Shown here: positions 27,115 to 36,340 of the stretch, piece by piece
How positions within the stretch are numbered: position 1 is the first letter of the stretch
Layout: the number at the start of each line of letters is the position of its first letter
Source: Verrucomicrobiota bacterium
GTDB lineage: Bacteria; Verrucomicrobiota; Verrucomicrobiia; Limisphaerales; J093
Length of the DNA stretch: 64,000 nucleotides
NCBI GenBank assembly: GCA_029556615.1
Contig: JAKQDD010000051.1
Location: 1 to 64,000, forward strand
Reading direction: 5' to 3'
Program-made: the position numbers and the translations under genes
The notes under the pieces: generated by a model
Told to the model about the DNA's origin: nothing
Databases searched by the model: none
Seen by the model: the letters and a program-made list of their open reading frames with translations, nothing else

Positions 27115-28985
27115 GGCTGGGGGCGGCCATCACGGGCCCAGAGTTCGAGGCAAAGCAGGGCCCATAATCGCCCGTCGTGTCGGGCACGGCCGTCGACGTG
27201 GGCGGCAACAAGCCGCCGCATGGCTGCGGGTTCGCAGAACGCCGCCACGCGGGCATCGGGGCCGAGCAGGAGATCCTCGAGCATGGGGCGGAGGGGGCCG
27301 CAGAGCCATTGTCCCATGGGCAGGTCGAATCCGCGCTTGCGCCGTCCCAGGATGACCGGCGGGAGGAGGTCGCGGACGGCGTGTTTGAGGAGGACCTTGC
27401 TTTCGCGGCCATTGAGCCGGAGGTCAGCTGGGATGCCGGCCATGAACTCGAACACGACGTGATCGAGGAGCGGGCTTCGGACTTCGAGGGAAGCGAGCAT
27501 GCTGGCGCGGTCGACCTTGACCAGGATATCGCCGGGCAGGTAGGTCCGCCAATCGCTGTACTGCAATTGGCCAAGCCAATGGTGGGCCGCGACGGAATCG
27601 AGAATCTCGCGTCGGCCGGCATCGGCGTCGTAGGGGCTGACGCGCTGGCGCTGCTCGGGTCGGTACAGTGCGTGACGCAGCGGGGTGGGGAAGTACTCTG
27701 CGGGCATGGCCCAGTGCTGGATGGGCCGGTCGATGACCTCGAGGAACGGGCCGATCCGGGCGGCGGAAGGGATCCAGGGGGCGAGGCGGGCCACGAGGGG
27801 CCGGAGCGGGGCCGGCACGAACCGGTGCAGGAGCGCGTGCCGATAGGCGCGGCGGTACCATTGGTAGCCGGCGAAGATCTCGTCGCCGCCGTCTCCGCTG
27901 AGGGCCACCGTGACGTGCTGGCGCGCCATGGCGGAGACGTAGTAGGTCGGGATCATCGAGTTGTCGGCGAACGGCTCGTCGTACTGACGGACCAGTTTGG
28001 GCAGGATGCCGACGATGTCGGGGCGGACGACCTCGTGAACGTGCTCCGTGCGGCAGTGATCGGCCACGAGTTGCGCATACTGGCTCTCGTCGTATCCGGC
28101 CTCGTCGAAGCCGATCGAGAAGGTGCGGACCGGCTGGGGGGAGAGGCGGCTCATGAGGGCGACGACGACGCTGCTGTCGACGCCGCCGCTGAGGAAGGCT
28201 CCCAGGGGCACATCGCTGATCATGCGCAGCCGGACGGCGTCTTCGAGGCGCTGGCGCAATTCGGCGGCCAGATCGGCCGGCGGGCGACCGTCGGAGGAAG
28301 GAGTCGTCGCCCATCGCGGATGCCAGTATTCGCGCAGCTGTGCCTGTCCGCGGGCGTCGACCACCAGGGTGTGTCCGGGGGGCAGTTTTCGGATCGACCG
28401 GTAGATCGAGCGCGGGGCGGCGATGTAGCCGGCGGCGAGGTATTCATCGAGCGCCTCGTCGTCCAGGGTGCGGTCGACCTCCGGGCACTCGAGGACGCTC
28501 TTGAGCTCCGAGCCGAACACCAACTTCTCCCGGTCGAGGGCGTAATAGAGGGGCTTCTTCCCGAACCGATCGACGGCAAGCGCCACGCTTTGCCGGTCCC
28601 GGTCCCAGACGGCGAAGGCGAACATGCCGCGGAGTTGGTGGACACAAGCGATGCCGCTCTCCTCGTAGGCATGGAGGAGGGTTTCGGTGTCGCCGGTCGT
28701 CCGGAACCGGTAGCGGTCGCCGAGGATGGCGCGCAGGGTTTGGAAGTTGTAGATCTCGCCATTGAACACGATCCAGACCGACTGCGGTTCGTTGGCCATC
28801 GGCTGGTGACTGCCGGCGAGATCGATGATGCTGAGCCGGCGGAAGCCGAGGCCGATCGGGCCCTCAAGGTGGATTCCCTCCTCGTCGGGTCCCCGATGGA
28901 CCAGCGTGCGGGTCATCGCCCACAAAACGTCGCGATCCACCGGTCGAGCCGGGTCAAAATGCCAGATGCCGCAAATGCCACACAT
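27111..28985 (-). CDS. asnB: Asparagine synthase (glutamine-hydrolysing) family amidotransferase
   Basis: The 624-residue protein begins MCGICGIW, so Cys2 is the N-terminal nucleophile after Met removal. It carries a class II glutaminase domain (about 1-200, RGPDEEG, FNGEIYNF) and a C-terminal PP-loop synthetase domain (FLSGGVDSSVV, LSGDGGDEIFAGY). AsnB homologues in polysaccharide clusters often amidate uronic acids or transfer ammonia to other acceptors rather than make asparagine. The gene is first in the minus-strand operon with two GT4 genes. The start at 28985 is fixed by the required Cys2. Confidence 0.93.
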   Translation of the reverse strand: MCGICGIWHFDPARPVDRDVLWAMTRTLVHRGPDEEGIHLEGPIGLGFRRLSIIDLAGSHQPMANEPQSVWIVFNGEIYNFQTLRAILGDRYRFRTTGDTETLLHAYEESGIACVHQLRGMFAFAVWDRDRQSVALAVDRFGKKPLYYALDREKLVFGSELKSVLECPEVDRTLDDEALDEYLAAGYIAAPRSIYRSIRKLPPGHTLVVDARGQAQLREYWHPRWATTPSSDGRPPADLAAELRQRLEDAVRLRMISDVPLGAFLSGGVDSSVVVALMSRLSPQPVRTFSIGFDEAGYDESQYAQLVADHCRTEHVHEVVRPDIVGILPKLVRQYDEPFADNSMIPTYYVSAMARQHVTVALSGDGGDEIFAGYQWYRRAYRHALLHRFVPAPLRPLVARLAPWIPSAARIGPFLEVIDRPIQHWAMPAEYFPTPLRHALYRPEQRQRVSPYDADAGRREILDSVAAHHWLGQLQYSDWRTYLPGDILVKVDRASMLASLEVRSPLLDHVVFEFMAGIPADLRLNGRESKVLLKHAVRDLLPPVILGRRKRGFDLPMGQWLCGPLRPMLEDLLLGPDARVAAFCEPAAMRRLVAAHVDGRARHDGRLWALLCLELWARDGRPQP

Positions 28986-29986
28986 GTCACTGATGATTCC
29001 ATCGCCCCGGGGTCTTGCCATGGACGTTTCCCGCGGGCCGACCTTGCCAGGTTGTGGACGCCGAGGCTCAAGGGTGCCGCAGCCCCTCTGGAAACGCAAC
29101 CCTGTCCGCGAACACGCGTTGGGCGCGTATCTCCGGGTTTGGATTGCGGCCAAGCCGCGCTGTGTCTCGGTGGGTGCGTGAGCGATAGAGTGCCAGGTTC
29201 ATCGTCGGCCGACGCCCGCAATGCGCCTCGCAGCGCCGCTCATCGTGGGTTCATCGGTTCATCATCCCGCCGAGGACAGCCGCTGGGTTGGCCTCCGACC
29301 AGGTCCGCGGACCCTCTGGGGATCCCACGGGCGCAATCCTCCTCCCCCCCGGCCCCTGCCGGTCTTGAAGCGCTGGTGATGGGGAAGCCGGTTCTTCCTC
29401 CGGGTCCCCGGCTGAGCGCCTCCTCGCCTACCCCACCCATCTTCGGCAGGTGTGCAGGTCGCTGGCTTGATTTGCAGGGACTTGTGCGTGCCAGACCCCG
29501 GTTTTCTCCACGACACCGTCAGTGATGTCGCTTGGCCCACGCCAGCATCAGGGGCCGATGCTGAATCTATCGCCCTGTTGCTGCGGGCTGAATCCACCCA
29601 CCCGGCCAGAAAAAGCGGCAGGGGGCAGCCGCACTCCAAAAACTGGCGTCCGCGCCGACCGCCCTTCGTCCCGCGCGAGAGCGTCGTGGAGTGGGGTGCC
29701 GCGCCTCGAGCGGCACCGCTTTCCAGGGGGCCCAGCCCCGGAGGACCCCACTGCAACCCGAGCGGGCTCACCGCGTCAACGTTGACCTGTCGATAAGGAG
29801 TCTGTCCCCATGTCGGCGCGTGTCCCCATGTCGGCGCGCAAGAAATGGGTTGCCGCGCGCGTTCAAATCCGGCAGAAGCTGGGGGCGACATGGCTGCCGG
29901 GGGTGGGGGCGAGGAGTCCCGACCTGCGCCGGCGGCCCCGGCAAGAGCAACGAAAACAGCGCGATTACGGACCCGGTCCGAGCATC
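28986..29986. other. 1-kb region without a convincing gene
   Basis: This lies between the divergent asnB and the ligase-like gene. Open frames here are low-complexity, Arg/Pro/Ser-rich and lack family features. An 18-bp direct duplication (TGTCCCCATGTCGGCGCG) occurs at 29804-29839, just after AAGGAG at 29795-29800. Each duplicated copy includes an ATG in frame with the downstream membrane protein, so an extended N-terminus cannot be excluded. Promoters for both divergent operons should lie here, but none was identified with confidence. Confidence 0.5.
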
Positions 29987-31522
29987 ATGACGTCCGCCAG
30001 CGATTTACGGCTGAAGTTTTATCTCATCCTGTGGTACGGGGTGATGTTCGTCGGGCTTTTGTTCCTGTCGTTGCTGCTGCCTGGGGAGCCGATGATGGTG
30101 GCGGTGCTGTTTGCGGGGTTCGGCTGGCTGGTGACGATCCCGTATCACTCCCAGATTGCGTTTCTGGTGGCGATCACCACGTTCAGCTCGGCGCTGGTGG
30201 TGCCGTTTCTGCCGGGAGACCCGTTTCTTTGGGAAGCGGCGGCGTTGCTGGCGTGGACGGGGGTGATGGTCAACATGTTCCTCCGTCGGTACCCGGTGGA
30301 CTTTCGGGAGACGATCCGGCAGAACCGATGGATATTCAGGGCGGCGGTCATGTACTGCCTGGTGTTGGTGGTGACGATGTTCGTCCGGGGGGTGGGGTTG
30401 CGGATCATGGGGTCGACGCAGGCCGGCGGGCGGTATTACTTCCAGCAGCTGGCGTGTGCGATCTTTCCGCTGTTGTTCTGCATGATCGATCCCGACGAGA
30501 GGACGGTGGTGCGGTTGCTGACGCTGCAGTGGATCCTGGCTGCGACGTATTTGATCTCGGACTTCGTGCTGGCGCTGGGCGTGGGCCAGGCGTTGCTGAA
30601 CTTCTTCGCGCTGTCGAATGACGCGCAGTTCTTCGAGTTCCAGGCCTCGCGGTTCGGGGTGCGTCGGTTTCAATCGTTTGCCTTTGCGAGCCAGGGGGCG
30701 CTGTTTCTGCTGTTGATGCGGGTGAGCCTGAGCGATTTTCTCGGGCGCAAGGCGGTCTGGCTGGTTCCGCTCTTTGGCGGGATTGTGGGGTTGGGACTTT
30801 TGAGCGGGCACCGGTTCATTGTGGCGATCGGGGTGATGGTGCTGGCGTTTTGCTCGCTGGCGCAGCGGTTTCTGACCCGGAGGAATGTGGCGATTGGGCT
30901 GGCGGTGGTGATCCCGGTCCTGGCGTTGGCGTATGGCACGGCGCGGTATCTGCCCTCCTCGGCCCAGCGGGCCATCTCCTTCCTGCCGGGGATCGAGATC
31001 GAGAGCCTGGCGGCTGCCGACGCGGCCTCGACGCTTTCCGCGCGGAAGAACATGTTCCGGCTCGGCATGGAGTTGATCCCCGAGTACTTCTGGGTGGGCC
31101 GGGGATTTACGCGGTACATGGACGAGTACTCGATGACGTATGATCCGACGGGCACGACGTTCCTGCTCAACCAGGGGGCGTTTTATAATGGGTTCATCGG
31201 GCTGATGGTGAACACGGGCTTCTTCGGCATGCTGAGCATGAGCCTGTTTCTGCTGGCGGGCACGGTGCTGGCGTTGCGGATCATCAGGTATGTGCGCCGC
31301 TGGGGTTGCAACGACAACTTCGTGCGGGGGTCGTGTGTTCTGGCGAGTCTTTGGCTGGCGAACGTCATTGCGTTCTACCTGCTCCACGGGGACGCCGAGT
31401 ATGCGATGAAGAACTTCTCGCTGCAGGCGGGGATGTTGATTGTGTGTTACCGCCTGTTGCGGAAGCGGCTCGCGGTCGAACCGGCCGGGGAGACCTCGGC
31501 TGCGGCGGCGGGTTCGGGCTAG
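29987..31522 (+). CDS. O-antigen ligase/polymerase-like membrane protein
   Basis: The 511-residue protein has about 11-12 predicted transmembrane helices (for example FYLILWYGVMFVGLLFL, AVMYCLVLVVTMFV) and a large extracytoplasmic loop in the second half (about 340-420, with RKNMFRLGMELIPEYFWVGRGF). This fits the O-antigen ligase (WaaL) / Wzy polymerase superfamily. It either polymerises repeat units or transfers the glycan to its acceptor. The start at 29987 is where the hydrophobic protein begins; a longer form from 29810 has a Shine-Dalgarno but adds 59 low-complexity basic residues. The stop TAG lies in the repeat element. Confidence 0.8.
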   Translation: MTSASDLRLKFYLILWYGVMFVGLLFLSLLLPGEPMMVAVLFAGFGWLVTIPYHSQIAFLVAITTFSSALVVPFLPGDPFLWEAAALLAWTGVMVNMFLRRYPVDFRETIRQNRWIFRAAVMYCLVLVVTMFVRGVGLRIMGSTQAGGRYYFQQLACAIFPLLFCMIDPDERTVVRLLTLQWILAATYLISDFVLALGVGQALLNFFALSNDAQFFEFQASRFGVRRFQSFAFASQGALFLLLMRVSLSDFLGRKAVWLVPLFGGIVGLGLLSGHRFIVAIGVMVLAFCSLAQRFLTRRNVAIGLAVVIPVLALAYGTARYLPSSAQRAISFLPGIEIESLAAADAASTLSARKNMFRLGMELIPEYFWVGRGFTRYMDEYSMTYDPTGTTFLLNQGAFYNGFIGLMVNTGFFGMLSMSLFLLAGTVLALRIIRYVRRWGCNDNFVRGSCVLASLWLANVIAFYLLHGDAEYAMKNFSLQAGMLIVCYRLLRKRLAVEPAGETSAAAAGSG

Positions 31523-31697
31523 CGAGGCGCCGCCTCAGACCCGGTCGGGTCCTCAGGTTCATGACGACCCTGCTGTCCCTCCCCACCCTTTGTCCCGCGC
31601 CTCGCTAATGGAGAGTCCTCGAAGGCGGGGGGGTGGGGTTGGAACGGCAGGGACCAAACTTGACCTGTTGACCGCAGGTTCCACAAGTCGAGGACTC
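31519..31697 (-). repeat. Composite palindromic repeat, copy E (complete)
   Basis: CTAGCGAGGCGC...GCGCCTCGCTAA spans 31519-31608 and GAGTCCTCGA...TCGAGGACTC spans 31613-31697, so the order is the reverse complement of copy A. TTGACCTGTTGACC lies inside the second block. It fills the convergent gap completely: its left end carries the stop of the ligase-like gene and its right end the stop of the next glycosyltransferase. Confidence 0.93.
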
Positions 31698-32926
31698 TAG
31701 CCGAGGGTCCGTAGCGCCGCTGCCAGGGATTGCCAGTGGGGTTCGATGGTGAACCGCCGGCAGTACTCGAGCCGCACTGACCGGCCGTCGTCGCCGAGCA
31801 ATTTGAGGAGTGCTGCGGCGATCTGGTCCGGCTGCCGGGGGTCGACGAGGCCATCGTAGCCGGCGGGGAGCGCCTCGGGCGTTGCGCGCCACCGGGTGGC
31901 CACGACCGGCAGTCCGTAGGCCATGGCCTCGAGAACGGCCACGGAGAGGCTCTCGGTCGGGTAGTAGGAGGGGAAGAGGAAGAGGTCGGCTTGGGCCTGT
32001 TCCTGTTGTTTGGCGGGGGTGTCGAGGAACCCGAGTGATTGCAGCCAGTCGCCGGCTTCCGCCTGGCAGCGGGCGAACTCCTGCCGGTCTGTTTCGCTGG
32101 GGAAATCGCCGGCGACGCGCAAGACGAGGTTGAGGGGGGTGCCGCGTCGTGCGAGGGTTTCGCGGGCCAGGCGCACGCCCTCGATGGCGTCGAACAGGCC
32201 TTTTTCCCGGCGGCAATGGGTCATATACAGCACGCGGGCCGTTGCCGGGTCCGGGCCTGCGAGCCCGTTGGGAGAGGCCGGGACGGCGGATCCGGCTTCT
32301 GCGGCGAAGAGGCGGCGGCGGAGGTCGGCGCGGGCGGTTCGCCGGGGTGCCACGGACTGTTCGTAGTCGGGGCAGGGATCCGGGAGACCGTTCAAGACCA
32401 CCGAGGTCCGGCGTGGCGAGAGGCGTTCGGCGTCGGCGCGACTGAACTCCGAGACGGCGAGGCTCAGGTCCGCCCGGCCGAGGAGCCATCGGCTCAGGGC
32501 TCGTTCCCAGGGTTGCGCCTCGTGTTCGAGCCACTCGCCGAGGCCCACGGCGTGCCAGTGGAGGACGAGGCGGCCGAACCAGGGACGGCAGAGGCCGAGC
32601 ACGAGCCAATCGCGGTAGAGGGAGGCTCTTTTGGGCGGACTGGGGACGTAGTAGAGGACGCGGATGCCATACCGGAGGCGCAAGGTGACGGCCTGGGCAG
32701 CGAGGGCGAGGACGCGCCAGACTTTCCCGGGCCGCATCGAGCCGATGTCGTCGAAACCCTGGGAGAGGCGGGCGTTGACGTGGTAGCACTCGATGCCGAA
32801 CCGCGGGGGCGGATCGGGAGGCGTTGCCTGACGGGCATCGCCTCCGAAGCCCTCGATCATCAATTGCACCATGAGGCTCTGGCCGTGGGTGGGCGGCGGG
32901 GTATGGGCGAAGACCAGCAGCTTCAT
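31697..32926 (-). CDS. GT4-type glycosyltransferase
   Basis: The 409-residue GT-B protein begins MKLLVFAHTPPPTHGQSLMV and has the usual donor-domain features: VLYMTHCRREKGLFDAIEGV, LRVAGDFPSE, and FPSYYPTESLSVAVLEAMAYGLPVVATRW with the acidic catalytic-site motif. The start at 32926 is chosen because the family N-terminus begins there; the frame upstream is noise. Its TAG stop lies in the terminal repeat of copy E. It is the last gene of the polysaccharide locus on this side. Confidence 0.88.
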   Translation of the reverse strand: MKLLVFAHTPPPTHGQSLMVQLMIEGFGGDARQATPPDPPPRFGIECYHVNARLSQGFDDIGSMRPGKVWRVLALAAQAVTLRLRYGIRVLYYVPSPPKRASLYRDWLVLGLCRPWFGRLVLHWHAVGLGEWLEHEAQPWERALSRWLLGRADLSLAVSEFSRADAERLSPRRTSVVLNGLPDPCPDYEQSVAPRRTARADLRRRLFAAEAGSAVPASPNGLAGPDPATARVLYMTHCRREKGLFDAIEGVRLARETLARRGTPLNLVLRVAGDFPSETDRQEFARCQAEAGDWLQSLGFLDTPAKQQEQAQADLFLFPSYYPTESLSVAVLEAMAYGLPVVATRWRATPEALPAGYDGLVDPRQPDQIAAALLKLLGDDGRSVRLEYCRRFTIEPHWQSLAAALRTLG

Positions 32927-33119
32927 GGCGGGTCCCTTGTAAGCGGGATCGGGCGGGAAGTCCACGCGCATTCCATCTTGCCCGTCGTTGGGTCTGAGGA
33001 CTAGGATTGCGATCCACGGGGTCCTGTGCGGCGCGGGGGAGAATCCGCGGTTTGGAGGATGAGGGCCCCGCCGGCTTGATGGCGATGCCTGGAGCCGGAT
33101 GGTGCATTTGGAGCAGATC

Positions 33120-34745
33120 ATGAAAGCAACTTCCCAATCCCGACGCGTGTATCTTGTGGCGAACGGCGATCTTCGGTTGTCGGCGAACCAGCAATGCTGG
33201 GCCGAGCAGGCGGCGATGGAAGCGCGGTTGACGGAGGCGATTCGCGGGGAGGGCTGGACGGTTCGCCGGGCGCACGCGTACAACCCGGCGGTACGGCACG
33301 GGTTCATCGACTCGCAGAAGATGGGGATCGAGGTGTTTCGGGGGATTGAGCCCGAGGTGCCGCTGGTGGTGGCGGAATCGGTGTGGCAATACAGCCAGCA
33401 TCTTCTGCCCGGGCTGCACACGCATCGCGGGCCGATCCTGACCGTGGCGAATTGGAGCGGCACGTGGCCGGGTCTGGTGGGGATGTTGAATCTCAACGGG
33501 TCGCTGACCAAGATGGGCGTTCGCTACAGCAGCCTCTGGAGCGAGACCTTCACCGACCGGTTTTTCAGGAGCGGCCTTCGGCAGTGGCTGGCCAGCGGGA
33601 CGATTGCGCACGATCAGAGCCATGTCCGCGACCTGGGTCTGCTCAAGCTGCCGGCGGCGGACGAACAACTCGGGCGCGAGTTCGCGCGCCGGTTCCGGCG
33701 TGAGAAGGCCATTCTGGGGGTGTTCGACGAGGGTTGCATGGGGATGTACAACGCGATCATCCCGGACGAACTGCTGGCGCCGACGGGCGTGTACAAGGAG
33801 CGTCTCAGCCAGTCCGCCCTGTACGCGGCGATGCAGGAGGTGTCGGATGCGGACGCCGCGATGGTGCTGGCGTGGATGCAGCGCAAGGGTCTGCGGTTCG
33901 AGTGGGGCCGGGACGAGGCCACGGAGCTGACCGAGCGTCAGACGCTGCTCCAGTGCAAGATGTACGTCGCGGCGCTTCGGATGGCGGACGCGTTTGGGTG
34001 CTCGGCGGTCGGCATTCAGTACCAGCAGGGGCTCAAGGATCTCGCGCCGGCCAGCGATCTGGTCGAGGGCATGCTCAACAACGTGGATCGGCCGCCGGTG
34101 GTCTGTCCGGAGACGGACCGGGTGTTATTTGCGGGCGAGGCGCTGCCGCACTTCAACGAAGTGGATGAATGCGCGGGCCTGGACGGGCTGGTGACCTACC
34201 GGCTATGGCGGGAGCTGGGTTTTGCGCCGGAGAACACGCTGCATGATGTCCGGTGGGGCCAGCACTACCGGGGGCAGGGCTTGGACGACTACGTTTGGGT
34301 GCTCCTCATATCCGGCGCGGTGCCGCCGGCCCACTTGGTTGGGGGCTGGTCCGGGGCGAGCAGTGTGCGTCAGCCGCCGATGTACTTCCGATTGGGAGGC
34401 GGGACACTGAAGGGGGTGTCGCGGCCGGGCTGGATGGTCTGGAGCCGGGTGTTCGTCATGGACGGATGCCTGCAGGCGGACGTGGGCGTGCTCGAGGCGG
34501 TGAGTCTGCCGGCGCGGGAGACCGAGCGGCGGTGGCGGGAGACGAGCCCGCAGTGGCCGATCCTGCACGCGGTCTTCCGGGGGATCACGCGCGACCAGAT
34601 GATGGCGCGCCACAAGTCGAACCACATCCAGGTGGTGTACGCGCCGACGCTCAAGCAGGCGCACCGGGCCTGCCGGGTGAAGGCTGCCGCGCTGGCGGAG
34701 CTCGGCCTGAAGGTCCACCTGTGCGGGGACGTCGATCTGGCGTGA
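33120..34745 (+). CDS. L-fucose/L-arabinose isomerase family protein
   Basis: The 541-residue protein has the fold pattern of the FucI/AraA isomerase family: an N-terminal region with VPLVVAESVWQYSQ and TVANWSGTWPGLVGMLNLNGSL, a central EGCMGMYNAIIPDELL segment that could supply metal ligands, and a C-terminal barrel with HFNEVDECAGLDGL. It probably interconverts an aldose and a ketose, but the substrate is unknown. GGAG lies about 6 nt before ATG 33120. It is followed, with stop/start overlap (GTGA), by a sugar ABC transporter, so it likely works on the imported sugar. Confidence 0.75.
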   Translation: MKATSQSRRVYLVANGDLRLSANQQCWAEQAAMEARLTEAIRGEGWTVRRAHAYNPAVRHGFIDSQKMGIEVFRGIEPEVPLVVAESVWQYSQHLLPGLHTHRGPILTVANWSGTWPGLVGMLNLNGSLTKMGVRYSSLWSETFTDRFFRSGLRQWLASGTIAHDQSHVRDLGLLKLPAADEQLGREFARRFRREKAILGVFDEGCMGMYNAIIPDELLAPTGVYKERLSQSALYAAMQEVSDADAAMVLAWMQRKGLRFEWGRDEATELTERQTLLQCKMYVAALRMADAFGCSAVGIQYQQGLKDLAPASDLVEGMLNNVDRPPVVCPETDRVLFAGEALPHFNEVDECAGLDGLVTYRLWRELGFAPENTLHDVRWGQHYRGQGLDDYVWVLLISGAVPPAHLVGGWSGASSVRQPPMYFRLGGGTLKGVSRPGWMVWSRVFVMDGCLQADVGVLEAVSLPARETERRWRETSPQWPILHAVFRGITRDQMMARHKSNHIQVVYAPTLKQAHRACRVKAAALAELGLKVHLCGDVDLA

Positions 34746-36340
34746 ATCCCGAGGGCAGTCCGTCCCTGACGGGACCCGAGGGGCTGGAGGGGACGTGTCC
34801 TCCGCCGCTGGTGCGGATGATCGGCATCAGCAAGCGGTTCGGGCCGGTTCCCGTGCTCCGGAGCGTCGACGTCGAGGTGCGGCGGGGCGAGGTGTTGATT
34901 CTTGCCGGCGAGAATGGGGCGGGGAAGAGCACGCTCATCAAGATTCTGGGCGGGGTGCACACCGAGTACGAGGGCGACCTCGAGGTTGCTGGGCGCCGGG
35001 TGCGGCCGCGCAGTCCGCTCGAGGCCAATGCGCTGGGCATCGCGGTCATTTATCAAGAGCTCTCGCTGGTCCCGAGTTTGAGCGTGGCGGACAACATTTT
35101 CCTGGGTCGTCCGCTGACCCGGCGTGGCTTCGTGCGGGATGGGGAGCAGCGCCGCGAGGCGGAGCGTTGGTTTCGGCAATTGGGCATTCCGATTCCGGTG
35201 ACGGCCCCGGTGGACACCCTGTCGATCGCGCAGCAGCAGCTCACGGAGATTGTCAAGGCGCTCTCGCGCGAGGCGCAGGTGATCGTGATGGATGAGCCGA
35301 CGAGCGCGTTGAATGCGCCGGAGGTGGACCGGTTGTTTGGGTTGATCGCGGAGCTCAAGGGGCGCGGCTGCGGGATCGTTTACATCACCCACAAGATGGA
35401 GGAGATCGAGCGGATTGGCGACCGGATCACGGTGCTCCGGGACGGCGAACGGGTGGGGACGGCGGCGGCGGCGGAGCTGCCGCCCGCCCGTTTGATCGAG
35501 TGGATGGTGGGTCGTCAGATGGACGCCCAATTCCCGCGGCACACCCCGCAGATGGGGGAGGAGCGGCTTCGGCTCGAGTCGTTCAGCGTTCGGGAGTCGC
35601 CGTCGGATCCTCAGCCGGCGGTCGACGGTGTTTCGCTGAGCGTGCGCGCGGGCGAGATTGTGGGCGTTGGCGGGCTGCAGGGTTCGGGGGCGAGCCAGCT
35701 GTTTCTCGGTTTGTTTGGCGCCTACGGGCGTAGGGTGGGAGGCAAGGCCTGGCTGGACGGCCGGCCCTTGGAGGTGGTGTCGCCCCGGGCGGCGATCCGC
35801 CAAGGGGTGGCGCTGCTGACGAGCGACCGGAAAGCCACGGGGTTGGTGTTGCCGCTGTCGATCACGGCGAACGCGACCCTGGCGGATCTGCCCCGGCTGT
35901 CGCCGGGCGGCTGGCGGCGGCCGGCGCGGGAGGTGGCGGTGGCGGAGGCGTTGGGCCGCCGATTGTCGCTGCGGGCGGCTTCGCTGGGTCTCGAGGTGAA
36001 CGCCTTGTCCGGGGGGAACCAGCAGAAGGTGGCGTTGGCCAAGTGGCTGCAGACGGAGCCGCGGTTGCTGCTGCTGGACGAGCCGACGCGGGGCATTGAT
36101 GTCGGCGCGAAGCGGGATGTCTACGCGCTGATGAATGCGCTGACGGCGCAGGGTTTGGCGATTTTGCTTATCACCTCGGAATTGCCGGAGCTGCTGGCGC
36201 TCAGCGATCGCATCGTGGTGTTGCACCGGGGGCGGGTGACGGCCCGGATGGACCGGGGTGCGGCGACGCCGGAGAAGGTGCTTGCCGCGGCGATGGGCGC
36301 GACTGCGGAACCGACGGTGGTGAGCCAGGAGACCCTTTGA
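34742..36340 (+). CDS. Sugar ABC transporter ATP-binding protein (RbsA-like)
   Basis: The 532-residue protein holds two fused ATPase domains. The first has Walker A GENGAGKST, signature LSIAQQQLTEI and Walker B VIVMDEPTSALN. The second has a degenerate Walker A (GGLQGSGASQL, as in RbsA/MglA), signature LSGGNQQK and Walker B LLLLDEPTRGID. This matches the CUT2 family for pentoses and related sugars. The start is taken as GTG 34742, overlapping the isomerase stop, which adds about 25 residues before the first domain. The permease gene begins at its last base. Confidence 0.93.
   Translation: MNPEGSPSLTGPEGLEGTCPPPLVRMIGISKRFGPVPVLRSVDVEVRRGEVLILAGENGAGKSTLIKILGGVHTEYEGDLEVAGRRVRPRSPLEANALGIAVIYQELSLVPSLSVADNIFLGRPLTRRGFVRDGEQRREAERWFRQLGIPIPVTAPVDTLSIAQQQLTEIVKALSREAQVIVMDEPTSALNAPEVDRLFGLIAELKGRGCGIVYITHKMEEIERIGDRITVLRDGERVGTAAAAELPPARLIEWMVGRQMDAQFPRHTPQMGEERLRLESFSVRESPSDPQPAVDGVSLSVRAGEIVGVGGLQGSGASQLFLGLFGAYGRRVGGKAWLDGRPLEVVSPRAAIRQGVALLTSDRKATGLVLPLSITANATLADLPRLSPGGWRRPAREVAVAEALGRRLSLRAASLGLEVNALSGGNQQKVALAKWLQTEPRLLLLDEPTRGIDVGAKRDVYALMNALTAQGLAILLITSELPELLALSDRIVVLHRGRVTARMDRGAATPEKVLAAAMGATAEPTVVSQETL

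Noticed and set aside
27177-29525. 782-residue plus-strand frame opposite asnB
   Set aside because: Antisense shadow of a well-supported amidotransferase in high-GC DNA; no family features.
29262-29891. 209-residue minus-strand frame in the 1-kb gap
   Set aside because: Low-complexity Arg/Pro/Gly/Ser composition, no start signal and no recognisable motif.
31605-33668. 687-residue minus-strand frame beside the GT4 gene
   Set aside because: Arg/Pro-rich shadow in another frame of the same strand; the overlapping GT4 frame has the motifs.
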